Positions 1-10,992 of a stretch of 64,000 bases of DNA are shown here, one piece after another (the stretch's first letter is position 1; each line of letters begins with the position of its first letter). Source of the stretch: Solitalea longa (GTDB lineage Bacteria; Bacteroidota; Bacteroidia; Sphingobacteriales; Sphingobacteriaceae); NCBI RefSeq assembly GCF_002920915.1, contig NZ_PQVF01000005.1, forward strand, positions 186,001 through 250,000. Reading direction: 5' to 3'. Made by a program: the position numbers and the translations under genes. Below the pieces are notes generated by a model. That model did no database searches and was not told where the DNA came from. It worked only from the letters and a program-made list of their open reading frames with translations.

Positions 1-789
1 ATTCGTAAAGAGATGGGCTTGTTTTGCAATATTCGCCCGGTTACTACTTACGAATCATTAATAGGAAAATCTCCTCTAAAAGAAGAACGAATTAAAGGTG
101 CTGATCTGGTGGTTTACCGAGAATTAACGGGAGGTATTTACTTTGGAGAAAAAGGCCGCAAAGGCGATGGATCAGTGGCTTTCGATAACTGTGAATATTC
201 TGTAGGCGAAATCGAACGTATTGCCAAGCTTGCGTTTGAGGCTGCGCAAGCACGCCGCAAAAAACTAACCCTGGTTGATAAAGCCAACGTTTTAGAAACT
301 TCGCGTTTATGGAGAGATGTGGTGAAGAAAATGGCATCTCAATATCCTGATGTAGAAGTTGACTTTTTGTTTGTTGACAATGCGGCTATGCAAATGATTG
401 TTGCGCCAACACAGTTTGACGTTATTTTAACCGAAAACATGTTTGGTGATATCATCTCTGATGAGGCCAGTGTAATTACCGGCTCATTAGGTCTGTTGGC
501 ATCCGCTTCAATTGGTGCTAAAACAGCTATGTTTGAACCTTGTCATGGTTCTTACCCACAAGCTGCCGGTAAAAATATTGCTAACCCAGCAGCAACCATT
601 TTATCAGCTGCAATGATGTTGGATTACTTCAAACTATTTGATGAAGCTAACCTGATCAGAGAAGCTGTACAAAACGGCATCGATAAAGGCTTATCGACAA
701 TTGATATTAACCCTGAAAATCCTTTAAGTACAACTGCCGTAGGCGATATAGTGGCTAACTATATTGCTGAGTCAGTAGTTACTGCATAA
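1..789 (+). CDS. leuB: 3-isopropylmalate dehydrogenase, C-terminal part
   Basis: Oxidative decarboxylation of 3-isopropylmalate in cytoplasmic leucine biosynthesis, NAD- and metal-dependent. The reading frame is open from base 1 (I-R-K-E before the first internal Met at 13), so the gene starts upstream. About 262 residues of a family protein of roughly 355-370 are present. Visible family motifs are CNIRPV, VDNAAMQM, the DIISDEASVITGSLG stretch that contributes metal and cofactor binding, and EPCHGSYPQAAGKNIANP near the NAD site. An intrinsic terminator follows about 30 bases after the stop, so this is the last gene of its unit, probably the end of a leu operon lying to the left. Identity is secure. 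Confidence 0.95.
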   Translation: MRKEMGLFCNIRPVTTYESLIGKSPLKEERIKGADLVVYRELTGGIYFGEKGRKGDGSVAFDNCEYSVGEIERIAKLAFEAAQARRKKLTLVDKANVLETSRLWRDVVKKMASQYPDVEVDFLFVDNAAMQMIVAPTQFDVILTENMFGDIISDEASVITGSLGLLASASIGAKTAMFEPCHGSYPQAAGKNIANPAATILSAAMMLDYFKLFDEANLIREAVQNGIDKGLSTIDINPENPLSTTAVGDIVANYIAESVVTA

Positions 790-820
790 CTATTTTTACT
801 GATTTATTTTTTGAAACCTG

Positions 821-853
821 ATCCTGCCTCCTCAACCAAGGGCAGGATTTTTT
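821..853 (+). terminator. Intrinsic terminator after leuB
   Basis: The 8-bp arms ATCCTGCC (821-828) and GGCAGGAT (841-848) enclose a 12-base loop and run into a T-tract. Confidence 0.85.
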
Positions 854-957
854 ATTTCAGAATTTAAGTGATAAATGAAAACTCACGGATTAGCTAAATT
901 TCTATCAACTGCAAAAAGAATGGTTTGAGCCTTGATCCAGAAATGTTAAATTGAACT

Positions 958-1416
958 ATGAAAAAACCTCTTCTTCTGCTAACATTGATTTGCATGGTTT
1001 TAATAACCAAAGCTCAAAATGTGAACATCAACTACAATAAGGCACTGGCTGATTCACTTGGAGCGGATGAATATGGCATGAAGCCCTATGTTTTGGTGAT
1101 ATTAAAAACCGGAACAACAAAGATCGATGATAAGAAGAAACTAGACAGTATTTTCAGAGGGCACCTGAATAATATAGTTCGACTGGCCCAAAAAGGGGAT
1201 CTAATTGTAGCCGGTCCATTAAAAAAGAATGATAAAACCTACCGTGGAATATTTATTCTTAACTTCAAAACAATTGATGAGGCCAAGCCTGTTTTAAATA
1301 CCGACCCTGCTGTTTCATCTGGTGTACTTGATTTTGAATTGTACCAATGGTATGGTTCGGCCGCTTTACCTATGTATCTTCCATTTAGTGAGAAAATAGA
1401 AAAAACCAAGCCTTGA
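958..1416 (+). CDS. Exported YciI-like domain protein
   Basis: A 152-residue protein with an N-terminal signal peptide (MKKPLLLLTLICMVLITKA, about residues 1-19), so probably periplasmic. The rest resembles a YciI/YCGR-type alpha/beta-barrel domain: a conserved His in RGHLNNI, the GDLIVAGPL segment, and a late TDPAVSSG segment corresponding to the DPF/DPA signature. YciI proteins are small dimeric domains of mostly unknown function, some with dehydrochlorinase-like active sites using His and Asp, and both are retained here. Family members are usually cytoplasmic, so the signal peptide is notable. It stands alone between the leuB terminator and a lipoprotein gene. Substrate unknown. Confidence 0.7.
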   Translation: MKKPLLLLTLICMVLITKAQNVNINYNKALADSLGADEYGMKPYVLVILKTGTTKIDDKKKLDSIFRGHLNNIVRLAQKGDLIVAGPLKKNDKTYRGIFILNFKTIDEAKPVLNTDPAVSSGVLDFELYQWYGSAALPMYLPFSEKIEKTKP

Positions 1417-1520
1417 TATAGTTTAATTAACCCCATTTGTAATCCACATTAATACTCCTAATAAGATAATCGGGAATAAAGTTTAAGCTGTAAATTGCAG
1501 CCTCTTTCAACAACGCTGCT

Positions 1521-2021
1521 ATGGTAAAAAAATATTGGGTGGTACTGATAGCTCTTATGGTTGGCTGCCAGCCCGGAAAAAAGGAGGCCCAACAATCTGC
1601 TGATTCACTTGCAAGCTTAAAAGAAACGGATTCGGCAGTTTCGGAAACACCTTATGCTAAAGAAATCAATGCGCAAGACACCTTGTTTAATGATGGTAGC
1701 ATTCCCACTTCCTGGAGTACTGCTGGATTCAGTGACCCTGTCAAATTTAAACTCTTTGTGGTTTCATTTAAGGATTGGGTGAAGAATGATCAAACGGATA
1801 GCATTGCTGCTCATATTAAATTTCCGTTAGGGAAGATTAAAACGGCTGAGGAGTTCAAAAATAACTATCCTAAACTTTTTGATGAACCTTTGAAACGAGC
1901 CATTGAGGACCAGCATCTCAACCAGATTTTCAGAAATCAACAGGGTGCGATGATGGGAAGCGGAGCGATATGGTTCATCGAGTCAAATGGCAACTATTAT
2001 ATTTCGGCCATTAACAATTAG
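1521..2021 (+). CDS. Hypothetical lipoprotein
   Basis: 166 residues. The N-terminus VVLIALMVGC is a lipobox with the acylated Cys near residue 16, followed by a Ser/Ala/Glu-rich linker of about 45 residues. The folded part (about residues 65-166) begins around PVKFKLFVVSFKDWV and ends with a GSGAIWFIESNGNYYI segment. I do not recognise a named family. The shape suggests a small envelope-anchored domain of the kind that measures or binds something periplasmic. It lies 104 bases after the YciI-like gene and 46 before the next exported protein, so the three may form a loose unit of exported proteins; no terminator separates them. Confidence 0.6.
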   Translation: MVKKYWVVLIALMVGCQPGKKEAQQSADSLASLKETDSAVSETPYAKEINAQDTLFNDGSIPTSWSTAGFSDPVKFKLFVVSFKDWVKNDQTDSIAAHIKFPLGKIKTAEEFKNNYPKLFDEPLKRAIEDQHLNQIFRNQQGAMMGSGAIWFIESNGNYYISAINN

Positions 2022-2067
2022 CATTATCCATTTAGAAAACTATCCTTTAGAAATAAAAACATAGATC

Positions 2068-2964
2068 ATGAATAAGAAAACCCTTGTCCTGGTATTAATC
2101 GGGACCATAACTTTCACTAACCTTTGGGCGCAAAAAGCAATCACTTTAAAACAAAATTTAACGCTCGGCAAAAAATACACCTATGAAATGAATGTTGACC
2201 AAAATATCAATCAGGATGTTATGGGCCAGCAAATTGATATGAAGCAATTGTTGAACATCACTTACAGTTTTGATATTGTTAATGCAATCAAACAGGATAA
2301 AAACATAAAGGTGGTTTATGATAAAATTTATTCGCTAACCGAAGCAATGGGTGCTTCAACAGAGTACGATTCGGCCAAAGATGACGGAACCGGCAACAAT
2401 CCGTTAAGTGCATTAAAAGGAGCAGGATTTACAATGGTTGTTTCGCCTAAAGGAGAAGTAAAATCTGTTAAAGGCGCGGATGAAATGATGGAGAAAATGG
2501 CGCAGAAATCGAGTTCAGACTCTGCGACAGTGGAAAAAGTTAAAGAAATGCTGGGTAAACAGTTTGGCAATGAAGCCTTAAAATCAACCATGGAATCTTC
2601 ACTGAAAATCTATCCCGACAAACCGGTTAAAGTGGGTGAATCATGGATGATTGAAAGCTCTGTTCAAAGCATGCTTCCAATGAATATCAAATCGACTTAT
2701 ACACTTAATGAAGTAAAAGACAATAAAGCTTATATCACGGTTAACAGCGTTATAAGTGCAAACGGTCCTGCAGAAATCATGGGACTAACGCTTCAAACCA
2801 ATTTAAACGGACAGAATAATGGAAATATGGTGCTCGACATAAAAACCGGCGTAGCTTTAGATTATCAGGTTAAGGTTGAAATTGACGGTACTATGAGTGC
2901 AATGGGCCAAAATATTAAAATGAAAATCAATGGGGCAAATAAAGTAATTGGCAAAGAATTGTAA
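2068..2964 (+). CDS. Exported DUF6263-like protein
   Basis: 298 residues with a signal peptide (MNKKTLVLVLIGTITFTNLWA, cleaved near residue 21), no lipobox and no further membrane segment, so probably periplasmic. The body alternates beta-strand-like stretches (LTLGKKYTYEMNVDQNI, KAYITVNSVISANG, MVLDIKTGVALDYQVKVEI) typical of an uncharacterised Bacteroidetes secreted family often labelled DUF6263. The middle (about residues 150-180) is helical and charged. It follows the lipoprotein gene by 46 bases; the groES promoter region comes next. Function is unknown and the family call is from recall of sequence style only. Confidence 0.55.
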   Translation: MNKKTLVLVLIGTITFTNLWAQKAITLKQNLTLGKKYTYEMNVDQNINQDVMGQQIDMKQLLNITYSFDIVNAIKQDKNIKVVYDKIYSLTEAMGASTEYDSAKDDGTGNNPLSALKGAGFTMVVSPKGEVKSVKGADEMMEKMAQKSSSDSATVEKVKEMLGKQFGNEALKSTMESSLKIYPDKPVKVGESWMIESSVQSMLPMNIKSTYTLNEVKDNKAYITVNSVISANGPAEIMGLTLQTNLNGQNNGNMVLDIKTGVALDYQVKVEIDGTMSAMGQNIKMKINGANKVIGKEL

Positions 2965-3105
2965 AATGGTAAGAGGAACTAGCAAGAGTTTGGGCTTCAG
3001 GCTTTAACAGCTATAAACTGCCAAAATTTCACCTCATTTATTTATAAATTAACACTAGTTGACAGTTAATCTGCCAAATACCGGTTGATTACCCCCTCAA
3101 ATTTG

Positions 3106-3124
3106 TTTGGCACAATCTCTGTTA
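3106..3124 (+). promoter_or_regulatory. Sigma-54-like promoter motif upstream of groES
   Basis: TTTGGCAC (3106-3113) carries the -24 GG, and exactly ten bases later GT occupies the -12 position (3121-3122), where the consensus is GC. The predicted start near 3134 would leave a leader of about 29 bases before groES at 3163. No CIRCE repeat (TTAGCACTC-N9-GAGTGCTAA) and no TAnnTTTG box is visible here. One match with an imperfect -12 element is suggestive only. Confidence 0.35.
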
Positions 3125-3162
3125 AAAAAGGGCATATCATTTAAAAAAATTATCATAGAACT

Positions 3163-3438
3163 ATGGCATTAAATATTAAACCTATCGCAGACAGAGTAGT
3201 AGTAGAAGCTGCTCCTGCAGAAACGACTACCGCTGGAGGTATCATTATCCCTGATACTGCTAAAGAAAAACCTCAACAAGGTACAATTGTAGCAGTTGGT
3301 GCTGGCAAAAAAGATGAACCTATGACTGTTAAAGTTGGCGATACCGTTCTGTATGGTAAATACGCTGGTACTGAAATTACTGTTGAAGGTAAAGAGTATT
3401 TAATTATGCGCGAATCTGATATCTACGCGGTTATTTAA
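3163..3438 (+). CDS. groES: Co-chaperonin GroES (Hsp10)
   Basis: Heptameric lid of the GroEL folding chamber. At 91 residues it has the normal family length. It starts [20 protein letters not shown], has the mobile-loop region [18 protein letters not shown] (about residues 16-33) and ends with the conserved [13 protein letters not shown]. GroEL follows 118 bases downstream on the same strand. The spacer contains an imperfect inverted repeat rather than a terminator. Identity is secure. Confidence 0.98.
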   Translation: MALNIKPIADRVVVEAAPAETTTAGGIIIPDTAKEKPQQGTIVAVGAGKKDEPMTVKVGDTVLYGKYAGTEITVEGKEYLIMRESDIYAVI

Positions 3439-3440
3439 TG

Positions 3441-5196
<1,756 letters not shown>

Positions 5197-5229
5197 TATC
5201 ATTAGACCTCTTAAAAAAGGACTTAAATA

Positions 5230-5270
5230 AAAAACTCCCTTTCGGTGATAAGCTGAAAGGGAGTTTTTTT
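5230..5270 (+). terminator. Intrinsic terminator after groEL
   Basis: AAAAACTCCCTTTC pairs with GAAAGGGAGTTTTT around an 11-base loop and ends in a run of eight Ts. A weaker 9-bp inverted repeat (ATAACGATT 5326-5334, AATCGTTAT 5348-5356) lies beyond it. Confidence 0.9.
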
Positions 5271-5382
5271 TGCGATCAATATCGATTTATACTATTCTTA
5301 AACGCTTACCATACTTGTTTCTGCCATAACGATTCTTCTTTTTGTTAAATCGTTATTTCAGGAGGGCACATCGTGTCAATAA

Positions 5383-5409
5383 AAAAGGTGTTCATAAAGA
5401 ACACCTTTT
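5383..5409 (-). terminator. Terminator of the first SusCD operon
   Basis: AAAAGGTGTTC (5383-5393) and GAACACCTTTT (5399-5409) form an 11-bp stem with a 5-base loop. The adjoining A-run reads as a U-tract on the minus strand, directly after the small lipoprotein gene. Confidence 0.85.
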
Positions 5410-5435
5410 CATTATTTACCAAAAGTTAATAGCTA

Positions 5436-5930
5436 CTATTTGGTTACGTATACTCTTACATATGTAGGAACGATGGTTTGACCATTATCCAATGTAATCA
5501 TAAAGTAAAAGTTATTAGCTAAAAAACTAGTATTTAAATCAGGTGCAGGTACTGTTTTACCGGTTTTAGTTTTGTACTCAGTTAAACTGGTTACAAAAGT
5601 TGCGGTAGTTCCTTGACCAGGGATTGGAGCTGTATTATACAATCCCGTTGTAACTTGAACTGAGCCATAAGCTGTTCCAGAAGCTACACGAGTGATCTCC
5701 TTAATTGTCCGTCCAGATGATGCCGGAATACTTAAGACAACTTTAATCTCATTATTAGCTACAGATGCACTTACAGTTGGTGCGACAAACTGTCCATATA
5801 TGTTTGATACTGTTACCGGAATTTCAGGAACACCATTTCTTAATGCAATCGGATCATCCTTTTCACATGAACTTAAGCCGAGTGTTGCTGCTAAACCTAC
5901 TATTAGAAGCGATTTTATATTAAATTTCAT
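5436..5930 (-). CDS. Small surface lipoprotein of a SusCD locus
   Basis: 164 residues. The signal sequence ends in LGLSSC with the lipidated Cys near residue 22, followed directly by EKDDP. Acidic residues after a Lys just behind the Cys fit the Bacteroidetes lipoprotein export signal for surface display. The mature part looks all-beta, with repeated TVSNIYGQFVAP and ASVANNEIKVVLSIP strands; I cannot name its domain. It is the last gene of a susC-susD-lipoprotein operon, 33 bases after susD, and a terminator follows. By analogy with SusE/SusF-type proteins it may bind the same ligand as its SusCD pair, but nothing in the sequence says what that is. Confidence 0.65.
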   Translation of the reverse strand: MKFNIKSLLIVGLAATLGLSSCEKDDPIALRNGVPEIPVTVSNIYGQFVAPTVSASVANNEIKVVLSIPASSGRTIKEITRVASGTAYGSVQVTTGLYNTAPIPGQGTTATFVTSLTEYKTKTGKTVPAPDLNTSFLANNFYFMITLDNGQTIVPTYVRVYVTK

Positions 5931-5963
5931 ATTTTATTAAGTGTTAATAAATCATCAAACGGA

Positions 5964-7436
5964 TTATTTACCCCACCAAACTTTTACATCCGTTTTTGGG
6001 CGAGGTTTAGGTTGATTAGGGTTTGCATTGCCTTCGTTATCTGTATAAGATAAACGCAATGGAACGACAGAAGGATTGTCGCCACCTGCATTTAAAGACA
6101 CTTGTAGATTAGGATATCCAGTTCTTCTATAATCGTTATAAGCTTCAATAGCATTACCCACCAATGACATGTATTTTTGAGTGATAATTTGCTGAAGTTG
6201 ATTATCTGGAGTACCGCTTAAATTAACGATTGTTGGGTTGCTGCTGAAGTATTGATTGATCTCATCAACAGTCATACCTACTTTAGCCATTGACGCTTTA
6301 ATTCCAGCCTGGAAGTGTTCGTTAGCTGTTTTACCAGTTGTTACTCCCAATGAAAGCACTGCTTCAGCTAAAATAAACTGGCTTTGGAAGTTTGTTAATA
6401 AACGAACCGGAGCCTCTCCTGTAGCACCAACTACATAAGTATTATACATTGAGCGGAAGCCAACAGCAGGAGCTGCTACGTTTGCACCGTTATCATAAGC
6501 GACAAACTGCGGAATAGTTTTACCTGATGGAATTGGTTTCGTATAGTATTTAGCTAACCTTACGGTATCATTTAAACTTTTTGCCAATGTTAAGAAACGA
6601 GCACTTAACATTTGGTTGTTTTTAAATGAACCCGAAATATCTTGTTGATAGTAAGGGTTTTGATTACCAATTGCAGTACTAAATTTCACTTCAAGATCCA
6701 CGGCATTATTGTCAATAAAACCATTTGAACTTGCAATTACCTCATTAATAACAGCTGTTGCTTTAACTTTATCAACATTAGTCAGCTGAATTGCTAATTT
6801 TAAAAGCAAGGTATTAGCAGCTCTTTTCCATTTAGCCAAATCACCACCGTAAGAAAGGTCATCAACGCTTGGTTTTAAAGCAGACTGCTTATCTAAATCA
6901 GCAATACCGCTTTTTACAAGGTCAAACAAACTAGTGATTCCTTTTTCAGTGTTTCCTAAGTATATATCCTTTTGAGCATCATAACGAGGCTGAGGAAAGT
7001 CAAGACCTTTACCAGCTTCTGAATAAGGCACATCACCCCATAAGTCGGTAGCCATAGCCATTGTATATGCTAATTGGATTTTAGCTATACCTGAATAAGC
7101 TGGACTAGTAGCTTCAGAGGCTTTAATAATCTTGACAAGATTATTTACTGTACCATTGTAAATTTCATAATCCCATTGATTATTTAATAAACCCGGAAGC
7201 AAATAGTTATCATAGTTTAACGCAGAGTTTGAAAGACCTGCATTATACTGCACTAGGATACCTGCAGCGCGGCCAAGCTCATTACCGCTAGCCCATGCCA
7301 TACCAATGGTAGTAGTAGGCAGTAAAATCTTCACCGGAACATCCGTTGGTTTATTAGGGTCCTGATTTACATCCAAATAGTTTTGACATGATGCTAAAAC
7401 AAATGCACATGATGCCAATAATATCGTCTTTTTCAT
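5964..7436 (-). CDS. SusD-like outer-membrane lipoprotein (SusD-like_2 type), pair 1
   Basis: Ligand-capturing lid of a SusCD nutrient importer, anchored on the outer-membrane surface. 490 residues; signal peptide with lipobox LASC (Cys17), then NYLDVNQDPNKPT, the typical opening of the SusD/RagB 'nutrient-binding' subfamily (PF12771-like). TPR-like helices are implied by IAKIQLAYTMAMATDLWGDVPYSEA (split here by its WGDVPYS signature) and by KRAANTLLLKLAIQL. It ends with KVWWGK, the C-terminal signature shared by the other SusD proteins here. It lies 26 bases after its susC partner. No enzyme or regulator is adjacent, so the ligand cannot be deduced. Confidence 0.9.
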   Translation of the reverse strand: MKKTILLASCAFVLASCQNYLDVNQDPNKPTDVPVKILLPTTTIGMAWASGNELGRAAGILVQYNAGLSNSALNYDNYLLPGLLNNQWDYEIYNGTVNNLVKIIKASEATSPAYSGIAKIQLAYTMAMATDLWGDVPYSEAGKGLDFPQPRYDAQKDIYLGNTEKGITSLFDLVKSGIADLDKQSALKPSVDDLSYGGDLAKWKRAANTLLLKLAIQLTNVDKVKATAVINEVIASSNGFIDNNAVDLEVKFSTAIGNQNPYYQQDISGSFKNNQMLSARFLTLAKSLNDTVRLAKYYTKPIPSGKTIPQFVAYDNGANVAAPAVGFRSMYNTYVVGATGEAPVRLLTNFQSQFILAEAVLSLGVTTGKTANEHFQAGIKASMAKVGMTVDEINQYFSSNPTIVNLSGTPDNQLQQIITQKYMSLVGNAIEAYNDYRRTGYPNLQVSLNAGGDNPSVVPLRLSYTDNEGNANPNQPKPRPKTDVKVWWGK

Positions 7437-7462
7437 ACTTTTCTTTATCTATTATTAGCTTA

Positions 7463-10400
7463 TTAGAATGACACTTTAATACTAGCACCAAAATTTCTGG
7501 TATTAGGAGCACTTTGCAACTCTAAACCACGAATATTTCCTGCTCCTTGGGTGTTAACCTCTGGATCGATTGGGCTGTTAGGCGCATAGTAAAATAAGTT
7601 TCTTCCATAAACTGTGAAACGAATGTTGTTAATCGCGCTCGTTTTAATCATACTTCCTTTTAAATCATAGCTTAAAGTAAGCTCTCTCATACGGAATGTT
7701 GTTGCATCAAATACAGCAAACTCACCACCTCCAATACCTCCGAAACCTGAGTTCCAGTAAGTTTGTGCAGGAATTTGAATGTTGTTAGGAACAAATGAGC
7801 CATCGGAATTTGCAATTACACCTGGTAAAATGTGTGGCATCTCACGATCAACACCCGTTTCAGCTAATGATCCATTTCCTCTTAACGTAGCAATGGTCCA
7901 TGAAACTAACTGACCACCTTTTTTGTAGTCAACAAGAGCAGATAAAGTGAAGTTTTTGTATTTAAAGGTATTGGTTAAACCGGCCGTCCAATCTCTGTTA
8001 GGATTTGCTACAACTTGGTTAGGAGTAGTTCCTGCATAAAGACCAGTTTTAGGATCAATTAACAAATCACCATTTTCATTGCGATTGTACGTACTACCCA
8101 TGATCACACCATAAGGCTGACCTACAACAACTGATGGAATAACACCACCAAAAGCGCTGCCAGGAACCGCAAATGAAGGGACACCTTCTGCAATAGAAAC
8201 TACTTTATTATTGTTTTTAGCAAAATTTGCTGATACATCCCATCTGAAGCCTCCTTTGCCAATTGCTGTTACTCCTAAAGTAGCTTCAATACCTTTATTG
8301 GTAATTTCACCAATATTAGTATAACGGCTATCATAGCCAGAAGAGGCAGGAAGACCTACTGCAATAATTTGATTTTTACTCGACTGGTTATAATAAGTAA
8401 GATCTAAGTTAATTCTGTCTTTTAAGAATGATAGGTTTGTACCAAACTCATAAGAAGAAGTAAATTCAGGACTTAAAAGAGGGTTTGCAATAGTTGCATC
8501 GGCACCGTAACCTAAAATACTACCACTTGGGAAGTTATAAGTAGCTACGTTATTACCAAAGCTCCATGAGCTATAAGTATTTGATAATACATAAGGGTTT
8601 GCATCCTTACCCACTTTAGCGTACGAAGCGCGAACTTTACCCATGCTTAAAATATCTGATTGGATATTGAATGCATCAGTGAAAACAAAGCTACTTGATA
8701 CCGATGGATAGAAGAATGTGTTATTCTCTGTTGGTAATGTAGATGATTGATCAACACGGCCAGTTAACTCAAGGAACAAATAGTTTTTATACCCTAATGA
8801 CATCTGTGCGTAGTAACCTATCAATCTTCTTTTTGACGAAGCTTCGCCAGATTCAGTAAACGAAGAACCGTTAGCAACATTCCAGTAACCAGGAATTGAC
8901 AAACCGGTGGCTTTAACAGTTGCATTTTGATAAACACGTTGGTTAATGTTTTGACCTAATAATACTGAAGCATTTAAGCCATCAACAAAAATGTTGCTTT
9001 TCTTAGCAGTAATTAATAAATCGCCGTTGAACTCACTTCTGAAGAATTGATCGTTCATTACACTACCTGCAGAACTTGCAGCTTGAGTAGAACCAATTGC
9101 AACTGAACGTTTACGTCTGTCGGTATAAGTATCTAAACCTAAACGATAACCTACATTTAACCAGCTAAATACATCATAACCAAGGTTTACATTACCCATA
9201 ACACGCGATAAGTTACTTGTTAATGAGTTTGAATTTGCTGCGAAATAAGGATTATCTCTTCCTGCTATAAACCAATTGTTTGAACCATCAGCATTTATAT
9301 AATTATTTTTGTAATAATTAAAGTCTGTAGATCTGGTTACACCCCAAATACCGAACATTGAACTGTTTGCACCATTACCCTGAGTTGTTGCTCCATTTTG
9401 GATGGTGTTAAAATAGTTAATGCTTGTTCCTAAGGTGAGCTTATCAGTTAAAGATAAGTTTGCTGTAAACTGAGCATTTAATTTCTTAAACTCAGAGGTT
9501 GGAAGAATACCTGTTTGGTTAGTATTTCCTAATGTCAAACCATAATTGTTTTTAGCATCACCGCTATTAATTGACAAGTTGTTTTCAAAGCTGGTACCTT
9601 GATTAAAGTAATCAATCAAGTTGTTTTTGTAGTTATTGTAAGCAATTGAACTACCTGGCTGATAAACAACACCGTTTACGTTTGGAGTAGTTCCAGTGGC
9701 AACAACTAAACCATTAGCTAATGATGGGGTGCTACCAAATGCAGGTCCCCATGAATTACCTGAAACACTGTTGAAAGCACCGCCGGCACCTTGTCCATAC
9801 TTATTTTGCAAATCAGCAAAACCGTAAACATTCTGAACACCATAAGAAGAGGAGAATGTAACTGCAGTTTTACCTTTTACTCCACTACCTCTTTTAGTAG
9901 TAATGATGATTGCACCATTTGAAGCTCTTGAGCCATACAGTGCAGCAGCAGCAGGACCTTGAAGAATGTTCATTGATTCAATGTTGTTCAAGTTCAAATC
10001 CAACGCTCTGTTTGCTGGTTGATTACCGTATAAAGTAGTGGTAGATTGATCCAAGTCATTGCTAACCGGAACACCGTCAACTACAAATAATGGCGAGTTG
10101 TTACCGGTAAATGAAGAGATACCACGCAAAATAATGTTTGAAGAAGAACCTGCATTACCACTAGCACCAGTGATGTCAACACCTGCAACTTTACCTTGTA
10201 AAGTATTAATAATGTTTACATCTCCTTTGTCAGCAAGCTGGTCTCCTTTAACGGTTTGAGTAGCATAACCTAAATCTCTTTTTACCTTGGTAACACCTAA
10301 GGCGGTAACAACAACTTCACCTAACTGCTTAGCATCTTGCTCTAGCGAAATGTTAACAGTTGAAGTAGCACCTACAGTAACCTCTTTTGTAGAATAACCT

Positions 10401-10627
10401 ACAAACTTGAATACTAATGTAGAATTTGCAGGTGCAGCAATTGAGTATTTACCCTCAATATCTGTTTGTGCACCAATTGAGCTTCCTTTAACAAGGACGC
10501 TTACTCCGGGGATTGGCCCCCCGTCTGATTTGTCAGTAACCGTACCGGTAATGGTTCGATTCTGAGCCATGACCGTACTTGCCACAAAGAGAAATACAGC
10601 AATGAAATAGAGTAACCTTTTCTTCAT
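7463..10627 (-). CDS. SusC/RagA family TonB-dependent porin, pair 1
   Basis: Outer-membrane importer powered by TonB. 1054 residues. Signal peptide ending in MAQ (about residue 22), a carboxypeptidase-regulatory-like beta-sandwich (about 23-95; TITGTVTDKSDGG, VGYSTKEVTV), the conserved QLGEVVVTALG joint (about 101-111), a plug domain with LQGKVAGVDI, ILRGISSF, PLFVVDGVPV and LYGSRASNGAIIITTKRG, then a long beta-barrel ending in the aromatic terminus IKVSF. There is no N-terminal STN signalling domain, so it is a transporter without a direct anti-sigma link. It is the first gene of the operon with its SusD and a small lipoprotein. The leader is AT-rich and I see no clear TAnnTTTG box. Confidence 0.93.
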   Translation of the reverse strand: MKKRLLYFIAVFLFVASTVMAQNRTITGTVTDKSDGGPIPGVSVLVKGSSIGAQTDIEGKYSIAAPANSTLVFKFVGYSTKEVTVGATSTVNISLEQDAKQLGEVVVTALGVTKVKRDLGYATQTVKGDQLADKGDVNIINTLQGKVAGVDITGASGNAGSSSNIILRGISSFTGNNSPLFVVDGVPVSNDLDQSTTTLYGNQPANRALDLNLNNIESMNILQGPAAAALYGSRASNGAIIITTKRGSGVKGKTAVTFSSSYGVQNVYGFADLQNKYGQGAGGAFNSVSGNSWGPAFGSTPSLANGLVVATGTTPNVNGVVYQPGSSIAYNNYKNNLIDYFNQGTSFENNLSINSGDAKNNYGLTLGNTNQTGILPTSEFKKLNAQFTANLSLTDKLTLGTSINYFNTIQNGATTQGNGANSSMFGIWGVTRSTDFNYYKNNYINADGSNNWFIAGRDNPYFAANSNSLTSNLSRVMGNVNLGYDVFSWLNVGYRLGLDTYTDRRKRSVAIGSTQAASSAGSVMNDQFFRSEFNGDLLITAKKSNIFVDGLNASVLLGQNINQRVYQNATVKATGLSIPGYWNVANGSSFTESGEASSKRRLIGYYAQMSLGYKNYLFLELTGRVDQSSTLPTENNTFFYPSVSSSFVFTDAFNIQSDILSMGKVRASYAKVGKDANPYVLSNTYSSWSFGNNVATYNFPSGSILGYGADATIANPLLSPEFTSSYEFGTNLSFLKDRINLDLTYYNQSSKNQIIAVGLPASSGYDSRYTNIGEITNKGIEATLGVTAIGKGGFRWDVSANFAKNNNKVVSIAEGVPSFAVPGSAFGGVIPSVVVGQPYGVIMGSTYNRNENGDLLIDPKTGLYAGTTPNQVVANPNRDWTAGLTNTFKYKNFTLSALVDYKKGGQLVSWTIATLRGNGSLAETGVDREMPHILPGVIANSDGSFVPNNIQIPAQTYWNSGFGGIGGGEFAVFDATTFRMRELTLSYDLKGSMIKTSAINNIRFTVYGRNLFYYAPNSPIDPEVNTQGAGNIRGLELQSAPNTRNFGASIKVSF

Positions 10628-10937
10628 ATAACTAAATTTTAGTTCCCTAAACTATATATTAAATACAGCATTGCAAATACCGAGTAGCAGGTCTGTTACA
10701 GAATGGCTGTCGAATAAATTCAAAATAAAATTTTGAAAACATGCTTAAAAACCAACAATTAGTGTACAAAGAGCTGTTTTTTTGATAATTGGAAATTTTT
10801 ATTCGAAGAACTTTTTTGTTTAATTCAGAATACTGACCCATCTTTTTGTTACAATTTAAAAACAATTGTAATACTTTTGTTACTATACAATAAGCCAGAA
10901 AGCCTCCCGCACTTGTCTAAAAAACGAGCAAAAAAAA

Positions 10938-10959
10938 TCCCCTCAGTTGACTGAGGGGA
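10938..10959 (-). terminator. Terminator of the lost susD copy
   Basis: TCCCCTCAG-TTGA-CTGAGGGGA is a 9-bp GC-rich stem with a tetraloop. The run of As on its left is a U-tract on the minus strand. It stands 33 bases after the stop of the susD remnant, the usual place of the terminator in the neighbouring loci, and has no other gene to serve. Confidence 0.8.
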
Positions 10960-10992
10960 CTCAATTAATTATGGTAAAAACTTAATAGAAAA

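Noticed and set aside
3040-3162. CIRCE element upstream of groES
   Set aside because: TTAGCACTC-N9-GAGTGCTAA was looked for and is absent.
10659-10865. 68-codon minus-strand frame in the spacer
   Set aside because: Cys-, Lys- and Tyr-rich, no family, no start context, in the AT-rich leader of susC pair 1.
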